Below, in pieces: positions 16,204-25,377 of a DNA stretch of 64,000 bases. The stretch's first letter is position 1. The number at the start of each line of letters is the position of its first letter. Location: positions 1 through 64,000 of the forward strand of contig CBFDEC010000010.1 in the NCBI GenBank assembly GCA_965603725.1, in the 5' to 3' direction. The stretch is from JAGGSN01 sp965603725. Lineage in GTDB: Bacteria > Zixibacteria > MSB-5A5 > UBA10806 > 4484-95. The notes beneath the pieces are model-generated. The model was not told where the DNA came from, searched no databases, and was given only the letters and a program-made list of their open reading frames with translations. A program made the position numbers and the translations under genes.

Positions 16204-17451
16204 ATGGTTGAATTATTAATAAAATGGATTGAAAAAATAGGTATAACTGGAGATTGGGCTATCTATGTGAGTACGGCCCTAAGCGCTGTTATTGTTTTAC
16301 TCTTAGCCTGGCTGTCAAATATTGTTGCCAGGAAGATTATAATGAGAGTATTAAACACAATCATCCAAAAAAGCCAGACTAAATGGGATGATTACCTGTT
16401 AAAGCACAGAGTGTTCCAATGTCTGTCGCATCTGGCGCCGGCCTTGGTCATCTATGCGTTTGCCGGAGTCTTTCCTCAGGCGGAAGTATTCATACAAAAG
16501 CTGTGTATGGCGTACATGATCATTATTGCCCTGTTGGTTGTAAATTCGTCTTTAAACGTGGTGGTTGATATTTACAGGACATTTGAAATATCGAAACAAC
16601 GACCTATCAAGGGTTATGTCCAGGTTGCTCAAATTTTCCTTTATGTTATCGCCGGGATTTTTGTCATCGCCACCCTGATAGGGAAATCGCCGTGGTACTT
16701 CTTAAGCGGGCTCGGCGCTTTAACGGCTGTGCTCTTGCTGGTGTTTAGGGATTCCATCCTCGGGCTGGTGACCAGCATCCAGCTTTCCACTAACAACATG
16801 GTGCAAATTGGCGACTGGATCGAGATGCCCAAGTATGGCGCCGACGGCGACGTCATCGATGTTTCGCTCAACACGGTGAAAGTCCAGAACTTTGACAAGA
16901 CCATTACGACTATTCCCACTTATGCTCTGATGTCCGATTCATTCAAGAACTGGCGAGGCATGTCGGAATCCGGGGGACGGCGAATCAAGCGGGCGATCAA
17001 TATCGATATGAATAGCGTCAGGTTCTGCACAGAGGAAATGCTCGACCGGTTCGAAAAATATCAGTCAATCACCGATTATGTTAAACAAAAGCGAAAAGCG
17101 ATTGTCGAGTTCAACAAGAAGCATAATATCGACACATCACTGCTGATAAACGGCAGGAATATGACCAACCTCGGTACCTTCCGCGCTTACATCATCGCCT
17201 ATTTGCGAAACCATCCGAAAATTCATAACGATATGACCTTTCTGGTGCGCTATCTCTCCCCTGCCAAAGATGGCATGCCGATTGAGATTTATGTGTTTTC
17301 AAACGACCAGGTCTGGGCTAATTACGAGGCGATCCAGGCCGATATTTTCGACCATATACTGGCTGTTTTACCGGAATTTGACCTGCGTGTATTCCAGAAC
17401 CCAACCGGCAGTGATTTTAAAAAGCTTGCTGAAACGACAAAGGGCGTATAG
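16204..17451 (+). CDS. Mechanosensitive ion channel, MscS family (YbdG-like)
   Basis: 415 residues. Four or five hydrophobic segments lie in residues 15-190 (for example A-V-I-V-L-L-L-A-W-L). The pore-lining TM3 and its glycine-rich turn follow (F-L-S-G-L-G-A-L-T-A-V-L-L-L-V-F-R-D), then the MscS beta domain with Q-I-G-D-W-I-E-M and V-Q-N-F-D-K-T-I-T-T-I-P-T. The long C-terminal domain with R-G-M-S-E-S-G-G-R-R-I-K-R is the hallmark of the YbdG/Ynai-type branch. It acts as an inner-membrane tension-gated channel protecting against hypo-osmotic shock. AAAGGAG precedes the ATG. It is monocistronic. Confidence 0.9.
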   Translation: MVELLIKWIEKIGITGDWAIYVSTALSAVIVLLLAWLSNIVARKIIMRVLNTIIQKSQTKWDDYLLKHRVFQCLSHLAPALVIYAFAGVFPQAEVFIQKLCMAYMIIIALLVVNSSLNVVVDIYRTFEISKQRPIKGYVQVAQIFLYVIAGIFVIATLIGKSPWYFLSGLGALTAVLLLVFRDSILGLVTSIQLSTNNMVQIGDWIEMPKYGADGDVIDVSLNTVKVQNFDKTITTIPTYALMSDSFKNWRGMSESGGRRIKRAINIDMNSVRFCTEEMLDRFEKYQSITDYVKQKRKAIVEFNKKHNIDTSLLINGRNMTNLGTFRAYIIAYLRNHPKIHNDMTFLVRYLSPAKDGMPIEIYVFSNDQVWANYEAIQADIFDHILAVLPEFDLRVFQNPTGSDFKKLAETTKGV

Positions 17452-17468
17452 CTTTTGTTTAATCGAGC

Positions 17469-17556
17469 CGTCGGGAACCCTTTCCCGACGGAGGGCTCGC
17501 ATGTTGGCAGGAAAGGCTATACAGCTTTGTGGGCGGCACACGTCCCCGTGTGCCCC
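17469..17556. repeat. Hairpin (family E) and 28-bp repeat family B copy 2
   Basis: CGTCGGGA (17469-17476) pairs with TCCCGACG (17483-17490). At 17529-17556 lies an exact copy of 12580-12607. Together they form the 3' flank of the MscS gene. Confidence 0.8.
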
Positions 17557-17735
17557 TCTTCTCAATTGATAAGAACGGGCAGAGCAGTCCGCCCATGGCG
17601 GATGCCGCGCACGTAGTGTCAAGCATTATTTTCCACAAAAACCATGATATTATAAAACTACTTCAACACTTTTTAGAAAAGAGCTTGCCGGATGGATGAT
17701 CATGCAGTATTATAGTTTTTCAAAACGGAGGAAAC

Positions 17736-18518
17736 TTGAACGTTCTGGTTACTTTTGTATTGCTGGCAACATCCTGGACATACCCCCGGGTCGACTCGGA
17801 TATACAGACTTACTCACAATCAGCGGCTACAGTCGATAATGTTGTCGCCGGGTATATAAATCCGGCCGGCCTGGCCCCGCGGTTTGCCATGGGTCTGAGG
17901 TATATGCACGCTTTCACCGATTCGTCATTTAAAGGCGATGATGGTTTTATACTTGCGTCCAAGGGAAATTGTGTTTCCATTCAGTGGCTGAAACATACCA
18001 ATGGGGTTTTCCGACGGAAATACACTCTGGCGGCCGGTAAAAGAATGGCGCCAAACTTTTACTGGGGAATATCCTATGCCTGGTTCGGCGGATCGGATAT
18101 GTACAGCAAAAAGAAGGTCTGGAAAACAGGCTTCCAATATCATCTAAAAAACAATTTCTCATTTGGTCTTGTAATTGATGATATCAACCGCCCTAAATTC
18201 GGCGATATTCAAACTGAAAGATTTTATACTCTGGGCACAGCTTTCTTTTCCGATCAAAAGAAAATCACTTTCTCAACAGACGCTTATTTCGAAGAGAAAA
18301 GCTGGCTTGATGACGCAGAGGCGATGTTCAGACTTGAATTTAGACCATCAAAATCTATAATACTTGTCGGCGATTACCGAACCGAGGGTTTCTTTAAAAT
18401 TGGCCTGGCATATTTGCTTGGGTATGTCGATGTAGGCATCAGTTCAAGGTTCTATGAGAACGACTATCTTGGAGGTAATTTCTATTATAACCAGGGACCA
18501 ATGGCCGGGGCAAAATAA
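17736..18518 (+). CDS. Outer-membrane beta-barrel protein
   Basis: 260 residues, starting at TTG 17736, eight bases after the first G of GGAGG. A weak hydrophobic N-terminus (V-L-V-T-F-V-L-L-A-T) is followed by D-N-V-V-A-G-Y-I-N-P-A-G-L-A, the 'NPAGLA' entry seen in FadL/PorV-like and related barrels of FCB bacteria. Then come alternating beta strands with aromatic girdle residues (G-I-S-Y-A-W-F, F-S-F-G-L-V-I, V-D-V-G-I-S-S-R-F). Its function is not known. The rare start codon may keep expression low. Confidence 0.6.
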   Translation: MNVLVTFVLLATSWTYPRVDSDIQTYSQSAATVDNVVAGYINPAGLAPRFAMGLRYMHAFTDSSFKGDDGFILASKGNCVSIQWLKHTNGVFRRKYTLAAGKRMAPNFYWGISYAWFGGSDMYSKKKVWKTGFQYHLKNNFSFGLVIDDINRPKFGDIQTERFYTLGTAFFSDQKKITFSTDAYFEEKSWLDDAEAMFRLEFRPSKSIILVGDYRTEGFFKIGLAYLLGYVDVGISSRFYENDYLGGNFYYNQGPMAGAK

Positions 18519-18966
18519 TTTTTCTTATTATAAAATTTATATCACCAATAAATTCATTGCGGAGTCGGGAACCTCATACGAGTCGCACGACCCTTCCCGA
18601 AGTTTTACATTAGCAGAAATGGTCATGCGACCCGTACTGAGTTCCTACCAGCCCAATTAAACTCACCACCGCTAATAGGCGGCTCTTTCCAGAGCCGCTG
18701 CAGGACTGGAGAACGGAGTTCTTTATTCAAATCCTGCCTGTTATATAAGAGCTGTAGAGTTAGAAAATTCCGCTGTATATGATTACGATATTAAAATACA
18801 GGTGAACTCTAAGAAATCAGGGCAACTTTCCTCAGGATATTACTTGACTTTATACTATAAAATATACATAATATAATATGCAAGTTTTTGATAATTAAAT
18901 TCGGACTGCAATTTGAAGTAACATTTGAAAGATAAAATCAGAAAATCATAAAACTTAGAAAAGGAT
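18519..18966. repeat. Gene-free interval with family C hairpin
   Basis: No gene is supported. A GGCGGCTC ... GAGCCGC hairpin with family C flanks (TAATAGGC, GGACTGGAGA) lies at 18671-18712, and partial family E words (GTCGGGAACC) lie near 18567. The rest is AT-rich. Confidence 0.5.
18844..18872 (+). promoter_or_regulatory. Possible sigma-70 promoter
   Basis: TTGACT (18844-18849) and CATAAT (18867-18872), 17 nt apart, lie in a very AT-rich stretch upstream of the IPTL-CTERM remnant and gene. Confidence 0.35.
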
Positions 18967-19089
18967 GTGTATGTATTCCTGCAAAACCCTGATCGGGGAT
19001 GGGGCATGATTATTCTGGCATTATTGCTCCTGGCCGCCGGTACTATTGCAGTGGTCCGCAGACACGGGGTATATGCTATAGATAGATAA
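18967..19089 (+). pseudogene. Remnant of an IPTL-CTERM sorting tail
   Basis: A 41-codon frame from a GTG reads N-P-D-R-G-W-G-M-I-I-L-A, then L-L-L-L-A-A-G-T-I-A-V-V-R-R. This matches the C-terminal tail of the gene just downstream (P-T-L-S-E-W-G-M-I-I-L-S ... C-I-I-R-R-R) but lacks the intact I-P-T-L-S-E and any secreted domain. It is best read as the decayed 3' end of a lost IPTL-CTERM gene; a small membrane peptide is possible because AAGGA precedes the GTG. Confidence 0.65.
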
Positions 19090-19126
19090 TTTTGGATGGA
19101 AAAAACTGATCACAAGGAGTAGGACA

Positions 19127-20200
19127 ATGAAAAATAATGTGATAAAATGCTTATTTATGATTCTACTTTTGGGGGCCGTATCAGCATCAGCTCAGCAATG
19201 GCAGCAACTTGGACTTGCTGGGAAAGAAATACTATCCATTGAAACTTATCCTGCTAACCCTCAGTATATCGTTGCTGGTACATACTATGAAGGGTTATAT
19301 GTAAGTTTCGACAGCGGCCAGAACTGGAGCTACAGGATTGCCACCAATGTACCTGTACCTTTTGTTGCATACGATCCCTGGCTTGTCAATAAGCTGTTTG
19401 CTCTGGTTGGCGACTCATACTCAGCCGGGTTGCATACCTCTGATGATTTTGGCAATACCTGGAATGTTGTCAACTTCGTACAGTATCCTCGTCGAATGGG
19501 TTTCGACCCGATCAATCCAGGATACATTTATATTTGCTTTCCAGACGGCATCATGACATCACAGGATTATGGCCAAAATGTCTCATTTGCTAATAACGGT
19601 CTTCCCGGTCTTAATATCCTTGATGTAAAGGGCGATGGCATTAACCAAAACGAAGCATATGCGGTCGGTGAGACTTTTATAGCTCATACCACTGATTTTG
19701 GCAATAACTGGACAGATCTTGGTGGCAATTTCGGAATTGAGGACTATAATCCCAGCCGTATTGAATTCGAACCGAATGGACCGGAGACCTTATATGTTGC
19801 ATGCTGGGCTTTTTTAGCCCGCTCTTTCGATAGAGGAGCAAACTGGGAATTTACTGCCACTTCCACACAAGATAATGTGGCAATTGCCTGTGATCCAAAT
19901 GAGGCCGGAATATTGTATATAGGTTCTCATGGTGGAGGAGTATTCAAATCTACTGATGCCGGAGCAAGCTTTACCTCAATAAACGACAACCTCGGCGATC
20001 TTAATGTTCGTTGTCTCGAAATTGATTCTTATGGCAACCTTCTGGCAGGAACAAACAACGGAGTATATATTTGCAGGTACACACCAATCCCCACACTTTC
20101 CGAATGGGGCATGATTATTTTGTCGCTGTTGTTATTGGCGGCAGGAACGATTTGTATTATTCGTCGGCGTAAGGCTGTAACAGCTAAGGAGGTTCGATAA
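19127..20200 (+). CDS. Secreted BNR-like beta-propeller protein with IPTL-CTERM tail
   Basis: 357 residues. A signal peptide is cleaved after A-S-A (about residue 22). Next come BNR/sialidase-type blades with the Asp-box-like S-x-D-x-G-x-x-W (S-F-D-S-G-Q-N-W, T-S-D-D-F-G-N-T-W, T-D-F-G-N-N-W, S-F-D-R-G-A-N-W, S-T-D-A-G-A-S-F). These propellers occur in exo-sialidases and Vps10/BNR proteins; catalytic sialidase residues are not evident, so binding is more likely. The tail I-P-T-L-S-E-W-G, a hydrophobic helix and R-R-R-K is the IPTL-CTERM sorting signal, proposed to be cut by an exosortase. GGAGTAGG precedes the ATG. Confidence 0.85.
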   Translation: MKNNVIKCLFMILLLGAVSASAQQWQQLGLAGKEILSIETYPANPQYIVAGTYYEGLYVSFDSGQNWSYRIATNVPVPFVAYDPWLVNKLFALVGDSYSAGLHTSDDFGNTWNVVNFVQYPRRMGFDPINPGYIYICFPDGIMTSQDYGQNVSFANNGLPGLNILDVKGDGINQNEAYAVGETFIAHTTDFGNNWTDLGGNFGIEDYNPSRIEFEPNGPETLYVACWAFLARSFDRGANWEFTATSTQDNVAIACDPNEAGILYIGSHGGGVFKSTDAGASFTSINDNLGDLNVRCLEIDSYGNLLAGTNNGVYICRYTPIPTLSEWGMIILSLLLLAAGTICIIRRRKAVTAKEVR

Positions 20201-20416
20201 GCTGACTATTATCTCGCAGCATTGATAATTTGATTAAACAGGAATAGTATTACTATGTTTATCTGATATTAATACGCTCCTGCATATTTTAGAATTTATA
20301 ACAAAAACAGCTTAAAAAAATATGGCGGTTTTTCAAACTGAAATGATGAGAAAAATATTATCAATAAACAGACCATTGATATCCATTAAATAAAATTATC
20401 TGAGAGGAGTTTTTGC

Positions 20417-23400
20417 ATGAAACGATTTGTTCTGCTCCCGGGGGCAGCACTGACACTTGGGCTTCTCTTGATAACGGCCCCTTTTGCTTTAGCTGGCGCT
20501 AATCAGCTAAATATAGATTATTTCTTTGATCGACCTGATATTTCAGAGATCAAAATAGAGGGCGAATTGTATCACAGGATGATTATGCCTGATGTTCCAA
20601 ACTGTGGAAATCCCGGGCAACCGTCTTTACCCGCAAGAGGCGCAAAAATTCTACTCCCCTTCGGTTCTGCGGTTTCAAGCATTGAGGTAGTTCCGGGGGA
20701 AAAGATTTTAATCGACAGCGATCTTATCATTGAACCGGTTTCATACCCGGTCAAACTATCTGCCGAACCTGGTACTGCCAGTCCGCCAATCCCGGACGGT
20801 ATCATTTATTCATCAGACACACCATTTCCAGAAAGTCGATTTGAAAATATCGGCACACAAGGCTTCCGCGGCTACCAGATACTGATTCTGAAACTTCAGC
20901 CGGTTGAGTATATTCCGAAATCGAGAGAGCTTTATTATTACTCTCAGCTAACGGTAATAATCAATACTGCAGACGCCGATAAATCAAACGACCTTTTCCG
21001 GGGATTACCAGAAGACGAAGAAGATGTTATCACCAGAGTTGATAATCCGGAGCAAGTCTCCACGTATTTCGCAGGCGGTGTGCGTACCGACAGAAGTTAC
21101 GAGTTTCTTATCATCACAACATCATCACTTGTCAGCGCCTTTCAACCGCTTGAGAATTACCATGACAATAACGGCCTCCCAACCGCGATTCGAACAACTA
21201 CCGATATCGGCAGCAGCAATCCTGACGACATACGAGCCTATATTACCAGCCAGTATTCAAGTGATGGTATCCAGTATGTGCTGATTGGCGCCGATGATGA
21301 TATAATTCCTGCTAAAGATTTATATGTTGCCGCATGGAGCGGCGGTGATATTGAATATAATATGCCGGCTGATATTTATTACGGCTGTCTGGATGGCACC
21401 TATAACTATGATGGCGATTCCTACTGGGGAGAACCAAACGACGGCAATGGCGGCGGCGATGTTGACCTTGTAGCTGAGGTATATATTGGCCGGGCAGCGG
21501 TCGGCAACACTACTGAAGCTAACAGGTTTGTAAATAAAACTATCTGGTATCTAACAAATCAGCATACACAGATTGCAAATGTGCTTATGGTTGGCGAGTA
21601 TCTCGGTTTTGGTGGAGAGTCGGATTATGCCGGCAATATGATGGACCAAATAGTGGACGGTTCAAGCGCTGATAGCTATACAACTATCGGTATTCCCTCT
21701 GATATTTATAACGTCGGCAGATTATATGAACGCGACTGGTCTAACTGGCCGCAATCGGAATTGGTTTCACGTATCAATGGTGGTCTGCACATCATCAATC
21801 ATCTTGGCCATGGAAGTCCTGATAAGGCTATGAAGCTGTATGACAGCGATATCATGAACCAGCTGACAAACAATGACCTTTGTTTTGTATATTCACAAAC
21901 TTGCTTAGCCGGTCATTTTGACGGTACGGACTGCTGGGCGGAATATATGAACATCAAAACGGACAATGGCGGATTCGCTGTAGTCATGAACGCCCGTTAT
22001 GGCTGGGGCTTAGGCTACAGCACCGATGGCCCCTCACAGCGGTTTGACCGCCAGTTCTGGGATGCGGTATTCAATCCGAGCGAAAATAAAATGGAGTTGA
22101 GCAAAGCCAACCAGGACTCCAAAGAAGACAATCTCTATCGTATCAATGAAAGCTGCATGAGATGGTGCACCTACGAGCTGAACCTGTTCGGCGACCCGAC
22201 TGTTGCAGTCAAGGAAATATCAGGCTTAAGGGTAAGACCCAGCGCCAATTTCGAATCCGAGGGCAACAGCGGCGGTCCATTTTCACCCAGCGGCATCGTT
22301 TACACCCTTGAAAATACAGGTGATTACTCAATCGACTATAACGTCACCAAAAGCCAGCCCTGGATTACATTGACTAACGCCTCCGGTACTATTCCCATCA
22401 ACGGTACTATTGATGTAACAGTAACAATCAACACCAATGCCAACAGCCTTCCGGATGGCAGTTATGAAGATATAATAAATTTTATCAACACTACTGATCA
22501 TATTGGCGATACCCAGCGGAATGTAATATTAACCGTTGGCATTCCGGAAGTCGCCTATGAATGGACATTTGACACAAATCCCGGTTGGACTACCCAAAAC
22601 CAATGGGCATTTGGTTCGCCAACCGGCAACGGGGGTGAATACGGCGGACCTGATCCGTCAAGCGGTCATACCGGAAGCAATGTCTATGGATACAACCTTA
22701 ACGGCGATTATGCAAACTACATGTCCGAAACACATTTGACCAGCAACGCTATTGACTGCTCGGGATTGAGTGATGTTACACTTAAGTTCTGGCGCTGGCT
22801 GGGAGTCGAACAGCCCGCTTACGACCATGCCTATGTGCGAATTAGCAGCAATGGATATAACTGGACAACAGTTTGGCAAAATACTGCTGAGGTTACCGAT
22901 TATTCCTGGACTGAAATGGAACTGGACATTTCAAGTATAGCAGACGATCAAGCAACAGTTTATTTGCGCTGGACAATGGGCATTACTGATGTCAGTTGGA
23001 GATACTGCGGCTGGAATATTGATGATATTCAAATCTTAGCTCTCGGCGACCAGAACCCCACGGGTTCAATCGCAGGTGTAGTAGATGATGCCGAAACCAG
23101 CCTTCTTATCCAGGGAGTTACTGTTGAAGCTATCGGTTCGGGAGTAAGCGATATAACTGATGCCAACGGAGAATACGCGCTTGAGAATATTATCGTCAAC
23201 ACTTACAGCGTTTCATTCTCACATGAAGATTATGAGGACACTATTCAACATAATGTGGTTGTAAATCTCGACGAAATCACAATATTAAATATGACAATGG
23301 TTGAGCTTCCGGGGTCTATCTCCGGAGCGGTTACCGATGCCTCATCAGGCGAGGCTATCGCCGGCGTTACAGTTGAAGCTGTCGGTACGGGAGTGAGTAC

Positions 23401-25120
23401 TGTCACCAACGAACTTGGGCAATATACTCTATCAGATCTCGATGCCGGGACATACGATGTTTTATTCACACATGGCTGGTATTATAATCTGACTATACCT
23501 GATGTTATTGTTACGCCCGGTGATATTACGCCGCAAAATGCTCAAATGACGATTCTATCCGGATCGATTTATGGCGTTGTTACCGAAACCGCAGGAATAG
23601 CGCTGTCCGGTATAAATAAGGGCATAGAGGATAAGACTGATAACATAAAATCAACAGCCCTGATAAGAAAATCATCCGTTATTGAAGATGATGAAAAGAC
23701 TAATACTTTAATTACAAATTTATCGGGGCCTATTGAAGGCGTTCTTGTTACCGCAATCGGCACAGGTATCAGCGATGTCACAGATGAAAATGGGTTTTAC
23801 GAACTCTCCAATCTGTCTCCGGGTTTTTATGATGTTTCGTTTTCGCATCCATACTATGAAGATTTATTTGAGACAGGCGTTGAAGTTATTCCGAATTATA
23901 TTACAATGCTGAACGTGAGTTTAATTCCATTGATCATAGCTGATGTCGGCGTTTCAGCAATTCTCAATCCGCCGGATTCGATTCTGTTTGAAACGCCTTA
24001 TCCGCTTGAAGTCGAGGTAGCAAATCACGGGGTCGGCGCTCAGACTTTTGACGTTGTTTTCGAGGTATACATCTCAGGCTCATCTGTAATCGAGTCCTCT
24101 GACATAGTTACAGTCATCGATATGCCTCGATACAGCGCGGATACAGTCACGTTTTCCGGCGCTCTGATTCCGGAAATTAACGCCGATTACGACCTGGTTT
24201 CGTACACTACTCTTGCCACCGATGAAGACAACGGAAACGACACCGCCTCTACAACCAGCTATACTAAGGAAGGAGTGTTAGTCAAATATGGAAATCTCGA
24301 CGGCTCTCCGATCAATGGACCGATAAATGGCAATCTTACTATTGATGTTTACGTTCAGACATCCGAGAATGCATATCTGGGCGATTTTCATTTATGTCTT
24401 GGCTCCGATGATCAATATATTGACGACCACTTGAGCGAGACGCTGGGGCAGGTATATTATCCGCTTACCGAATGGGAGGCGGCTGTATTCACAGCGCCTC
24501 ATGGTTCACCGCCGAACCCGGAGGGTTGGACAAGCCAGTCGTTTGTGGGGTTTGCCAGGATCAATCCTAATAACCCGAACCCGCTGTGGCTTCACCTGGA
24601 ATCTCTTACTAATGTGGTGACCTTCGTATTCGAAATCGTCGATGAGGAGGCTTTAATAGGTCAGACGCTTGAATGCCTGGGGCAAGGGTTGAATTTATAT
24701 CAGGGACCCTCGAACGGCAGTGATTCAACGGGGTTTACTTCTTTTGACATTGTTGAGAGTTACAGCCCGGTGCAATTTTATGATCCCACCGCTTATTGTG
24801 ATTATGTTCCCGGTGATTTTAACGGCGATGGGAATGTGATTGGCGGCGATGTAACTTTTGGAGTGCAATTCTTTATCGGCGTTGGTTCTAATCCTCCTGA
24901 CAGCTGCTGGCTTGCCTCGAGCGGTTCCTGGTTATATTCTGCCGCCGATGCCAACGGCGATTGTGTTGTCATCGGCTCCGACATTACATATTTAGTAGCC
25001 TTCTTTGTCGGAACGGGCGAACCTCCTCAATGGTGTCCGGAGACGCCGCCGGCTAATCCGTTGTTGTTAGAGGGCGAGAACGAGTTTGATACACCCTGCG
25101 AACCTGTTAGAAACAGGTAA
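20417..25120 (+). CDS. Gingipain-type (C25) cysteine protease with dockerin-like C-terminus
   Basis: 1567 residues with a signal peptide to A-L-A (about 26). A propeptide-like region is followed by the C25 caspase-like domain (about 225-600): catalytic His465 in H-L-G-H-G and Cys496 in S-Q-T-C-L-A-G-H-F-D. A BACON/Ig-like domain (about 610-710) comes next, then a MAM/jelly-roll-like domain (about 715-875). Three carboxypeptidase-regulatory repeats follow (about 880-1175; G-S-I-x-G-x-V), with a roughly 45-residue Ser/Lys/Asp-rich insertion inside the third. Then come a CARDB-like domain, a cohesin-like segment and a dockerin-like pair with G-D-F-N-G-D-G-N-V and A-D-A-N-G-D-C-V-V calcium loops (about 1464-1545). 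It is probably a secreted or surface protease. It carries neither an IPTL nor a type IX tail, so how it is retained is unclear. Confidence 0.88.
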   Translation: MKRFVLLPGAALTLGLLLITAPFALAGANQLNIDYFFDRPDISEIKIEGELYHRMIMPDVPNCGNPGQPSLPARGAKILLPFGSAVSSIEVVPGEKILIDSDLIIEPVSYPVKLSAEPGTASPPIPDGIIYSSDTPFPESRFENIGTQGFRGYQILILKLQPVEYIPKSRELYYYSQLTVIINTADADKSNDLFRGLPEDEEDVITRVDNPEQVSTYFAGGVRTDRSYEFLIITTSSLVSAFQPLENYHDNNGLPTAIRTTTDIGSSNPDDIRAYITSQYSSDGIQYVLIGADDDIIPAKDLYVAAWSGGDIEYNMPADIYYGCLDGTYNYDGDSYWGEPNDGNGGGDVDLVAEVYIGRAAVGNTTEANRFVNKTIWYLTNQHTQIANVLMVGEYLGFGGESDYAGNMMDQIVDGSSADSYTTIGIPSDIYNVGRLYERDWSNWPQSELVSRINGGLHIINHLGHGSPDKAMKLYDSDIMNQLTNNDLCFVYSQTCLAGHFDGTDCWAEYMNIKTDNGGFAVVMNARYGWGLGYSTDGPSQRFDRQFWDAVFNPSENKMELSKANQDSKEDNLYRINESCMRWCTYELNLFGDPTVAVKEISGLRVRPSANFESEGNSGGPFSPSGIVYTLENTGDYSIDYNVTKSQPWITLTNASGTIPINGTIDVTVTINTNANSLPDGSYEDIINFINTTDHIGDTQRNVILTVGIPEVAYEWTFDTNPGWTTQNQWAFGSPTGNGGEYGGPDPSSGHTGSNVYGYNLNGDYANYMSETHLTSNAIDCSGLSDVTLKFWRWLGVEQPAYDHAYVRISSNGYNWTTVWQNTAEVTDYSWTEMELDISSIADDQATVYLRWTMGITDVSWRYCGWNIDDIQILALGDQNPTGSIAGVVDDAETSLLIQGVTVEAIGSGVSDITDANGEYALENIIVNTYSVSFSHEDYEDTIQHNVVVNLDEITILNMTMVELPGSISGAVTDASSGEAIAGVTVEAVGTGVSTVTNELGQYTLSDLDAGTYDVLFTHGWYYNLTIPDVIVTPGDITPQNAQMTILSGSIYGVVTETAGIALSGINKGIEDKTDNIKSTALIRKSSVIEDDEKTNTLITNLSGPIEGVLVTAIGTGISDVTDENGFYELSNLSPGFYDVSFSHPYYEDLFETGVEVIPNYITMLNVSLIPLIIADVGVSAILNPPDSILFETPYPLEVEVANHGVGAQTFDVVFEVYISGSSVIESSDIVTVIDMPRYSADTVTFSGALIPEINADYDLVSYTTLATDEDNGNDTASTTSYTKEGVLVKYGNLDGSPINGPINGNLTIDVYVQTSENAYLGDFHLCLGSDDQYIDDHLSETLGQVYYPLTEWEAAVFTAPHGSPPNPEGWTSQSFVGFARINPNNPNPLWLHLESLTNVVTFVFEIVDEEALIGQTLECLGQGLNLYQGPSNGSDSTGFTSFDIVESYSPVQFYDPTAYCDYVPGDFNGDGNVIGGDVTFGVQFFIGVGSNPPDSCWLASSGSWLYSAADANGDCVVIGSDITYLVAFFVGTGEPPQWCPETPPANPLLLEGENEFDTPCEPVRNR

Positions 25121-25159
25121 GAGCGATTATCAAAAAATATTTCTGATTTGACTTTGTGT

Positions 25160-25192
25160 GGACAGGTCCTTGCCTTTAAGCGTGACCTGTCC
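25160..25192. repeat. Hairpin GGACAGGTC/GACCTGTCC
   Basis: A perfect 9-bp inverted repeat with a 15-nt loop lies 40 nt after the protease stop. There is no T-tract. It shares its stem word with 7959-8007 and may stabilise the mRNA 3' end. Confidence 0.6.
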
Positions 25193-25303
25193 ATAGTATC
25201 ATTGCAAAACCACAAGGGGCCTGGCCTGTATTAATTGTATAAGAGTTCGTAGATCGAAATGCCTGCGGTTTCGGCAGTATAACTGGTACAATAGGGTTTT
25301 TGC

Positions 25304-25331
25304 TTGACATGAAAAATAGATGATTTATATT
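25304..25331 (+). promoter_or_regulatory. Sigma-70 promoter of the FG-GAP gene
   Basis: TTGACA (25304-25309) and TATATT (25326-25331) are spaced by 16 nt. The start should fall near 25338. This leaves a TTG at 25342 without its ribosome site, and supports the ATG at 25378. Confidence 0.6.
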
Positions 25332-25377
25332 AAAAAGGTATTTGAACTTAAAGGGTTTTTATAAACAGACGAAAGTT

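Noticed and set aside
25270..25310. Sigma-54 promoter near TGGTACAATAGGG
   Set aside because: Distance between GG and GC is too long; a sigma-70 promoter explains the site.
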